A DNA stretch of 64,000 bases from assembly GCA_030737875.1 (NCBI GenBank), contig CM060926.1:167485079-167549078 (forward strand). The letters run 5' to 3'. The notes beneath the pieces are model-generated. The model had not been told where the DNA came from. It did no database searches and saw nothing but the letters and a program-made list of their open reading frames with translations. Numbering within the stretch: the stretch's first letter is position 1; every line of letters starts with the position of its first letter. The position numbers and the translations under genes are program-made. Below are positions 56,232 through 64,000 of this stretch, one piece after another. Source of the stretch: Allium sativum. Its lineage: Eukaryota; Streptophyta; Magnoliopsida; Asparagales; Amaryllidaceae.

Positions 56232-59135
56232 TGTAACGACCCGACATTTTTGCCCGTCTCAAGTCGGTAATTAAACCAACCCGAAACGATCAAAACGACA
56301 GATTGTTATTGGCTTACACGGTTTAAACGGAATAAACACAGAATCACAGAGTACAGAACATGCAGTGGAATAAAATTTCTCATAAATATCAGAGTTTTAC
56401 AAATTTGTACAGCGGAATTTAAAAATAAAATATGTATACATAAGTCTCAAAAATAAAATTTACAGCTTTGTCGGGTGCGCGCGCATAAGCGTCATGCGTC
56501 TTCATGTGCCTCTCCACTTCGTTGCGAGCTGAAATGTCTAAGCCCGGAACACTTAGGACCTGACCCGAGTGTCCCATGCAAAATACACAAAACACCCGAG
56601 TCAGGATTAAACTTATTTCAAGTTAGCACACTTCGATAAACACATAAATACAATTAATTTAATCCAAGTTATTATTAAATAAATTCGAGTACCAAAATAA
56701 ATGAACTGCCGAATAATCATAGCAAACAACATGCAGATGTGGTTACATGTGTGAGCAACATCCAATATCAAAGAGAAGCATATAAGGTAAACTTCTACAG
56801 CAGTTACAAATGGCAAAATGGTGGTATGTTATTTCCTAAATGTACCGTTCCATTGAACTAAGTCAGACCAAATTCAGATTCGAAATGCATGCAGCAAATA
56901 TTTGTTCGAAATAAAGTAGGGTACGGCTGACATGCAAATAAGACAAGTTAAATTATGCATGCGTGATTTCCTTCAACAATAAACAGACTAGACGCAAATA
57001 AAATTGAGTGCAAGTAAGTCTAGTTAAACCAATACATGCAATTAAAATGAATTAAATCAATGCATGCAAATGGAATGAATTGGAATTAATTACATGCAAA
57101 TGAATCACATAAATCACCATATGCTTGGCATTTTCCATAATAGTAATAAGATGGCTAAATGCAAATAAATGAATTGAGTTAATGCATGCAACTGAATCAA
57201 ATTCAATTACTGCATGCGTAACATTTTTTTCAAGGAAACGATAGGTTGGCTAAATGCAAACGAATGGAATTAATTGCATGCAAATGAACCAAATAAATTT
57301 CTACATGCGTGACCTTTTTCCCAAAGCAAAACAGGTTAGCCAAATGAAAATAAATGGAATTAATTGCATGCAAATGAATTCATTGTGTTAAAACTAACAA
57401 CCTGGAATAATACGTTACTACTGTAGGAGTAGGAAAGTTTGACATGGTATACATTAGTAAACTATAATTACATATTGCAAGTTTTAAAATCCTTACTGAC
57501 CTCTTGCCCTTTAAATAATTACAGAAGTTTCAAATAAAAGAAATTGTGTTTGTTTTTCCCAACCCTTTATTTTCCAGCTATATTTTAAACCATGCCTTTT
57601 TCTTCCATGTCAAATTTGCTTTAATTTACTAAGTGTATCAATTTCTTTAACTTGTTTATAAAAAATATTCTCTTCCATTTAATCAATTATTCATTATTGA
57701 CACCTTTATTTTTTCCTTTTTGTTCTACAGACTTCTAGCAAATGGAGTCATGCATGCTTAATTTATCTTCCCATTGTGAAAAGTACGAGACTCCTGTAGG
57801 TTTTTAGTTCATTTCGAAGCAGCTAAAGAAATTTGATTTCAAGCCCAGGCACCAAAACTAATTTGTAGTCATACATGCATCAAGGCATAACTACTGACCT
57901 ATATATCAGTCCAACGTGTATGTAAAGATGCAATCAAGTTTTCCAAAATAAATGAAAGTTTATGCACAGCACAACTAAAAGTTACAACATACAACGTGGT
58001 GAGTTGAATGCAAACTGATGCATGTACGAGTAGTGGGTACACATGTATGGAGTATGTAAGATGAAACAAGAAAGTGAAACGCAACCAAAATCCCCAACAA
58101 ATTATATTTAGTGGAAACAAAGTTGAAAACTTGAAATGAATTTAATCGTAAGATTACTTACAATTAATTGCAGCAACGAGCGAATCAAAGAGGAACCAGC
58201 ACACGGGGTAAGAAGCAGGAGCTCAACTTGAGTTCGGTTCGCTGGAAACGTTGGTGACCACGCTGGTGGCTCAAGAGGATACGACGGTGGACAAGCTGCA
58301 GCAACTGTTCGAAGCTTCCGGCATCGCAGAACTCGGTGTTGACGAGGATTGCAGCAAGACAGGTGGCGACTTTAGGGTAGACGCGGAGGGAGGAAGTGCG
58401 ACAAAAAATGTTCTCGAGGGTACAAAGGAGGAGCAGACTCGATTTGAGGATGATGGACATAGAGCAAGGAGGTGCTGCCATTATCAGTTTCGACTTTGGA
58501 AAAAGAGATTTGGGGAAAAAGTGATTTCTGAGCAAAAGGGAAAGTGATGGAAATCAAGTAAAAGGAGAAGACAACGAATGAACGAAGGGAATTTCACCAT
58601 TTTATCTTTGCTGATTTTAGATTTGGGATAAAAGTGATTATAGAGGATGAACACTTCGGCTGACAAATATAAACAAAGGGGATGGAAAAATTTAGGGAAC
58701 GGTGGGAAGAGTAAAGCAGAAGCCAACGTACGCGTGTTAAACAAAGGACACGCGGTGCAACGGGGAAAGGATGCGGACAAGTGGCGAACGAACATTTCAA
58801 CAAGGACAGGTGTACACAATTTTTTTTCCCAATTTAAATAAAATAGCAAAACTTAATTTTTTTTTAAGGAGTATATATCACATAATATACAATGTATACA
58901 ACCCCATACATATATTTTGTTAATTCCAAATACATATCAAAATAAAATTTTAAAACAAAAGTTCAACTAAAGTAAAATAAATAAACTCCTTCTATTCAAA
59001 TACTAATATATAAAATTAATTCAAATACAGTTTAAATAGACCAGATTTAAATTATAAACAAATATAAATCCTTTAAATACCAAATCCAAAACAATTCCAT
59101 AACTTTAAAAACGTCGAAAATCTTGGTTCGTTACA
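56232..59135 (-). repeat. D: solo LTR (2904 bp)
   Basis: It begins TGTAACGACCCG and ends GGTTCGTTACA in E2, with flanks GGTGT and TGTGT. E1 continues straight through the matching place (near 27241). No second copy or interior is seen, so this is a solo LTR left by LTR-LTR recombination. The minus orientation is inferred from CCTGACTCGGG near the left end and a donor-like AATT/GTAAGTAATC at 58161 on the minus strand. The small frames at 58185-58557 lie in a GC-richer leader-like stretch and match no protein I know. Confidence 0.85.
56955..57385. repeat. Degenerate 90-95 bp repeats with TGCATGCAAAT in D
   Basis: GGCTAAATGCAAA-type starts occur at about 57152 and 57248, and a variant at 57337. 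AATTGCATGCAAATGAA and CATGCGTGA recur with them. An earlier, poorer unit lies near 56958. Confidence 0.7.
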
Positions 59136-60979
59136 TGTGTATAGGGTTTTCCCTTATAATAACCAAACATGCTTGATATGTTTAAAACAAATCATTTAAT
59201 ACAATTATAAGTGCATAGTGTGTAAAACAACTTCAAATATAAATGTATCAATCATATACGGCACGGGTGCCATCTATCATGTCACCATACTAGTTCTACA
59301 ATTAAAACTGCAAAGTCACATATTGCAAGTTGGATTTCCATCTGTGAACCAAGGCAAAAGGATCATCCTGTGCCAATTCAAGACTCTCTATCCCGAGCCT
59401 CTGATCTCAGCCGCGAATGCACCCGGAACGTCTGGGTCGGTCCACATTTTAAGTGGATTAAAAATCCCAGAACATGCATCTACCCGTCCTATGGGCGTAA
59501 ATGAGCCAGATGACTCAATATCCATCAGCTCCGTAGTAACCGATATATTCGAGGCGCCCTGCTATCCATCAAATAAAATGCAACATCCACATGAGTAAAA
59601 TGTCTGAGCTCCATACTATGACACCACTCCTAGCTAGAAGGAAACGCAAGCCCTCCCCGAGGTCCTTCCCGTTTCTTGTTCACACCAGGGTGTAAGGCTC
59701 GCGAATTAATGCTATACACAAAGCTATGCTATATTAAAGCCGTTCTTTGATCATCAACCACAAGACTCTACTTTTCAACAGAAGCCTTAATCATTTGCAT
59801 CTCAGCATGTCACACAGGAAATTCATGCCATGCGACTGATGTCTATCGATATATAACCTCTGAGCTTGTACATCTCAAAGAAGGGTGTTAAGCAAGAGAA
59901 TAAATTCTCCGCCACCAAACAGATATATATTTAATAGAGATCAATAAACACAAGATAAATTCCAATGTCATACACACATCCATTTACAAGTTCATTATGG
60001 TTCTGAACGAAACCAGATGCACCTTATTCCTCGTCCCATATGTCCAATACAAGAGAGAGGTCCTCGCATATCCGGTCGATCTCTAAGTACGTCTAGATGA
60101 TCACCACTTATTACCTTGTTTTGGTTGTATAGCCCAATCAAGACATCAGTAATCATCCAAACGATGTGAAGACCTCCGGTCTTCAACCACCTTCTTCATC
60201 GTCGACTTATCGTCAAATCAGTTATTCAGAATGGGTATAAACCCAGGCCTTCCGAATAACTCGCGTATATAATAAATAAGTGCTATAAAAACACAACATA
60301 CGCCTCATTCCAACTCCGAATATTCTTTTATTTAAATATTCATATCCTTTGGGAAAGGTTCCCATTTTATCAAAGAAAAATTATTTAAATTTATTCTTTA
60401 ATCTTCCATTGGATATCAATTTAAACAAAATTAAGGTTTATCCAAACTAGTCGGTATTATAAAACCTTGCCGAAGTAATCATTTATTATATTTCCCAATC
60501 CCAACCTATTCATCCCATGAAGCAAAACTGGTAATACTTCATATCTAACACCACTGTGTCATCGGTAAAATTAATTACAATTTCACGTTCAAATCTAATT
60601 AAAGATTTGAATATCGCTTGGAATAAAACTGGTGATACTCCATTCTTGATCATTTCATGAGTTCTATAAATTTAATTATCTCATTCACATTCCAATCTAA
60701 TTAAAGATTCATTAAAACTATAATTCAGTTTTGATCTCAAAAATCATTAATTAATATATATTTTTCAAAGTTAAGAAATTAATCTTAACTGTAACTGCGT
60801 TAAAGAAATAATGTCATGTAAAAACACAGTTCATGATAAACCCAAATCACATTCTATTATTTATGGAATCTTCACGGAAAACAGACCAATATATAATCAA
60901 AATCAACTTCTGTATCTAACTAATAATATAAATGGAATAATGACAAAGCCTTATAAATTCCATATATAGTAACAGTCTT

Positions 60980-63900
60980 TGTAATTGCCCGCAAATCCGT
61001 ACCTTTTGAGTTGACTAATAAAACCACACGTTCGACCGAAATGACACAGAAATACGAATCAATAGTAGAAAGAAGTTAGAGGATGAGGAATAGAAAGAAA
61101 GAAAAGTTAGAATAGAAGAAAAACGGAGAACACAAATCTCACAGCGGTACGAATAAAATATATTAAATAACATAACAAATCAGTAAATGTATATACATAC
61201 CATTATTAGAGCACAACATTTATTCCTGGAACAATTATAAACTGGTGAAGCCTCTTACTTCCAGCTCTTCCAAGTGAATCTGAAAAATCCCGACTACTTG
61301 ACTTCCCGTATAAATATGGGCACTCAAGAGTTTAGGGGGAACAAAAACAAAATAAACTCTAGGTCAGTCATGGGACTGGTGTGAGTAAACTCCAATCATT
61401 TTTTAACTTTAAGAATCCTTTCAAAAGAAATGATAACCTTTAGACCGATCCACACATAAACACCGATGGTTTTTACCTTACGATAACCCAAAATATTTTT
61501 GATCAAATCCAGTGATATTATAATAATGTCTACATCAGAGAAATAGAATCTAGCGGAACGCTTGCATCTTACGCTCCATATATAATATAAAACCAAAAAC
61601 CGCAGGGCACTTATTGGAGATTGGATTTTCCAACATGAGAAGGTATGGAATCACCTTCCGATAGTGTATCTCTAGAGGGGAATACAATGGGTTCTACAAG
61701 AACATCTTACAACCCGGCCCACACATGACCGACCACTCATTTCGCTTGAGTGTATCGAATGTATATCACCAATGGCTGGGAACAACAACCGTTTCCCGAA
61801 TGGGACAGCATCGATAGATTAAAGAAGCAAATGGAATTTCTCTAGATAGATGACTATACACCCTAATGGGAGTGACCCACATAGCCATGCTGCCTGCCGG
61901 ATTTTTGCCATTTCCCGATTGTTGAGGCTTGAGGCTACGATTTCTTATCACTTTGAATGCCACATAGCCAAATCCGTTAATCACTAATTGATTTGCACAA
62001 ATATATTCAGAATACTAAGAGAATAAATTCTCCACCCCCATATATATATACACAGACCAACATATATGATCATTGGAAATGCTCTATCAGACATTCGTCC
62101 ATACACTTCGTTTTGGGACTAAATGAAACTGAAGGCACATTTTCTATTAATATAAAAAGTCCTTGCACTTTAATCCTTCTTCGATTTATCTTCATAATCT
62201 GATTCGCAACACTACTGCCAGTACAGAGTGGTCCTCGGATAATAATCCAACTGGTCTCTCCATATTGACAACAATATTGGCAAATACTTCTATAGTCGGT
62301 TATTTAAGTATCATAGAAAAATAAACAAACATTCCAACCATCAAACAAATCACTGGGCCTCTTAATTAATATTTCAATAATTAAATCAATTCTTCATTTC
62401 CTTACCAATATTTTTTAAGCAAATATTTTCAGTAATCATCTTGGTCCCTTATGCTGTTTGGAAACATTTACATATTTCACCATCTTTTATTTTCTGTACA
62501 TAGAAAATATCTTCTATTAATAATTGGAAAACATTCCAATTACTTATCTCTTTCACGGCCGCTAATTTCTACACTCAGTAAATAATTATTTATTATATTT
62601 CAACAATTCCACTTCCTTGGGTTAAAACGAATGTTGTATAAAACATTGTTACAACAACTCAAAGTATTTCATTTAACTAATTTTTTTTAAACATTTCTCT
62701 TCGAGACTGAATTTTGCTATTTATCAGCTAATAATGAAATCAATCGAGTTGGGGTATAACTACATCTCAGACCTTGACCGGAAATATTATTAACTTCAAA
62801 ACAGACAAGACCGCTACCTCGAATAATCAACACTATATTAAACCAATTTTCAATTTCTAAAATGTATATACATTTCTCTTTCTATTTTTACCAAATTTAA
62901 TTATAGATTTCCTTTTTTTTATAATATTCTATTTTTAAGTTTGTTTCCTTATCGAATTCAATATATATCGATACGTTGATTTCTAACTATCAAATTTTCT
63001 TAAAAATATTCTAACTCCTTAAATTTTCGGAAAAATTCGCCATAACCTCCATTGTACCGGTCTATAGTTCAAACCTCAACTCGCCTCTCTAGGCCCTTTT
63101 CATTCAAAAAGAAAATCAAAAAGCCCAGTGGCTTGTTGATTCAGCGCATAAAACCTCATATGGAATTTAAACATGTGCCTTTTTGTCGGGCACGCAAATT
63201 TATAATCTTTATATACTTCATTCCAAACCTACTTAACCTATATATGTCCATTCCCAATTTATTCTAACTCAATCCAATTATTTTAATCCAATTCACTAAT
63301 TAATTTCTTTAAATTAGCTCTTTGCCTATTTCACTTTTTAATTAAAACATATCATGTTCATACATGATTTTAATTTGCTTATGAATCAATTGAAATCCAT
63401 TTTCACTCCAGTTTCATATTCGATTTTAAATATGAATTTACCAACCCAATTCACTTATCAAAGCCAATTTCAATTCCAAATCCCACTAACTAACAAGTTT
63501 ATAAAATTCGATATAAACCGAATTTCATTTATAAATTCGTTGGATTTTTCTCAATTCAAATTCATATTTTGGATTCCGAAATATTATTAATCATCCCATT
63601 TCAAAACACTTTCCAATTCATTTTTAAATTCGTATTTGAATTTAAACTGCTACATTATCTCATGATAATTTATTTCCACCAGACTTATAAATATCATTTA
63701 TAAATTCAACTTCTTTGTTTTATATATTAAAACAAATTTCCATTTCAAATCTATTTGAAACCCAATTCATTTTATATTCCGAATTCTGAAATAAAAGCCG
63801 TCATTCTCTTTTCTAAATTATTTTAAATTTTATTTTTAAATTCACACTTGAATTTATAGTTACCCATTATCTCTTGATAATTAATTCACCATATTTATAA

Positions 63901-64000
63901 CATTGTTTATAAATTTACTTGTTTTACATTTAAACAAGTCCATTTCAAAATTAATTTAAAACCAAAAACTTGTTTTGGAATATTCTACCTCTTATAAATT
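60980..64000 (-). mobile_element. F: LTR retrotransposon entering from the right edge (partial)
   Basis: It begins TGTAATTGCCCGC where E2 sequence (compare 39028 in E1) breaks off. Near 61310-61385 it has TATGGGCACTCAAGAGTTTAG and GGTCAGTCATGGGACTGGTG, closely resembling the LTR part of E at 27000-27062, so it belongs to a related family and is read as minus strand. A block near 63015-63230 resembles the E interior. I could not find the inner LTR boundary or any coding domain before the window ends. Confidence 0.6.

Larger units (their letters stand above)
26671..60979 (-). mobile_element. E: giant-LTR, coding-free Tekay-derived element, split by B, C, D and F
   Basis: The 3' LTR is 26671-43041, the interior 43042-44092, and the 5' LTR runs from 44093 to 60979, where F cuts in and the rest lies beyond the window. 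Without B the 3' LTR is about 6.4 kb, while the interior is only 1.05 kb. The primer site and polypurine tract sit at the correct ends of the interior for a minus-strand element. The TTTTC...GAAAA plus polypurine signature matches that of Tekay elements A, B and C, so E probably derives from that branch and relies on their proteins. LTR divergence is visibly higher than in A or G, so it is old. Confidence 0.82.
44093..60979 (-). repeat. E2: E 5' LTR, visible pieces
   Basis: Its pieces are 44093-44312, 55871-56231 and 59136-60979. They match 26671-27437 and 37398-39028 of E1 in order, about 2.4 kb in all. It is cut by C (after ACAAC; E1 reads ACAACTGAAAG uninterrupted near 26896), by D (GGTGT/TGTGT flanks) and by F at 60980. 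Apart from LTR text I see nothing in these pieces. Confidence 0.85.

Noticed and set aside
58185..58557. Plus and minus frames in a GC-richer patch of D that look gene-like in composition
   Set aside because: The patch sits exactly where other LTRs have their GC-richer leader before the donor-like site. Neither translation matches a family I know.
1..64000. Possible tRNA, rRNA or host genes
   Set aside because: I looked for tRNA-like and intron-exon gene structure and found none. The tRNA-like strings are primer sites complementary to tRNA ends.

Overview
The window is plant heterochromatin with no host gene that I can support. Coding capacity is almost entirely Ty3/gypsy retrotransposon protein, disabled by stops and frameshifts. 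Chromodomain gag-pol elements of Tekay/Del type, primer sites matching initiator-methionine or aspartate tRNA, and LTRs of 1-6 kb point to a flowering plant (probably a eudicot) with a repeat-rich genome. I cannot name the species. Labels Z, Y, A, E, G, H, B, C, D and F are mine.

Layout, left to right. Z (1-1320) is the 3' part of an LTR. Y (1321-2090 and 12286-12732) is another LTR, split by A. A (2091-12280, minus) is a Tekay-like element with two LTRs of about 2.7 kb and a perfect GTACA target duplication. The first E copy, E3 (12733-16960 and 24329-24497), is an old LTR split by G. G (16961-24328, minus) is a non-autonomous element with an aspartate-tRNA primer site and one broken Asn/Gln-rich reading frame. 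H (24498-26670) is unresolved LTR-like sequence holding a 165-bp MITE.

From 26671 to beyond 60979 lies one large E element on the minus strand. Its 3' LTR (26671-43041) is split by B (27438-37397, plus, Tekay-like). Its interior (43042-44092) is only about 1.05 kb and has no recognisable protein. Its 5' LTR (44093 onward) is split by C (44313-55870, minus, Tekay-like), by D (56232-59135, a solo LTR) and by F (60980 to the window end). Removing B leaves an E LTR of about 6.4 kb. The E copies act as empty-site controls for one another and confirm the B, C and D insertion points.

The autonomous members encode the standard set: Gag capsid with zinc knuckles, aspartic protease, reverse transcriptase, RNase H, integrase and a C-terminal chromodomain. 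E and G carry primer and polypurine sites but no polymerase, so they would depend on proteins from other elements.

The most interesting signals are non-coding: (1) a repeated layout of TATA box, short leader, splice-donor-like site, long repeat-bearing stretch, and pyrimidine tract with AG near the LTR end, suggesting an intron inside the LTR; (2) a twin ~80-115 bp structured repeat shared by B and C LTRs, with a compensatory base-pair change; (3) the inverted proportions of E; (4) perfect hairpins near the E primer site.
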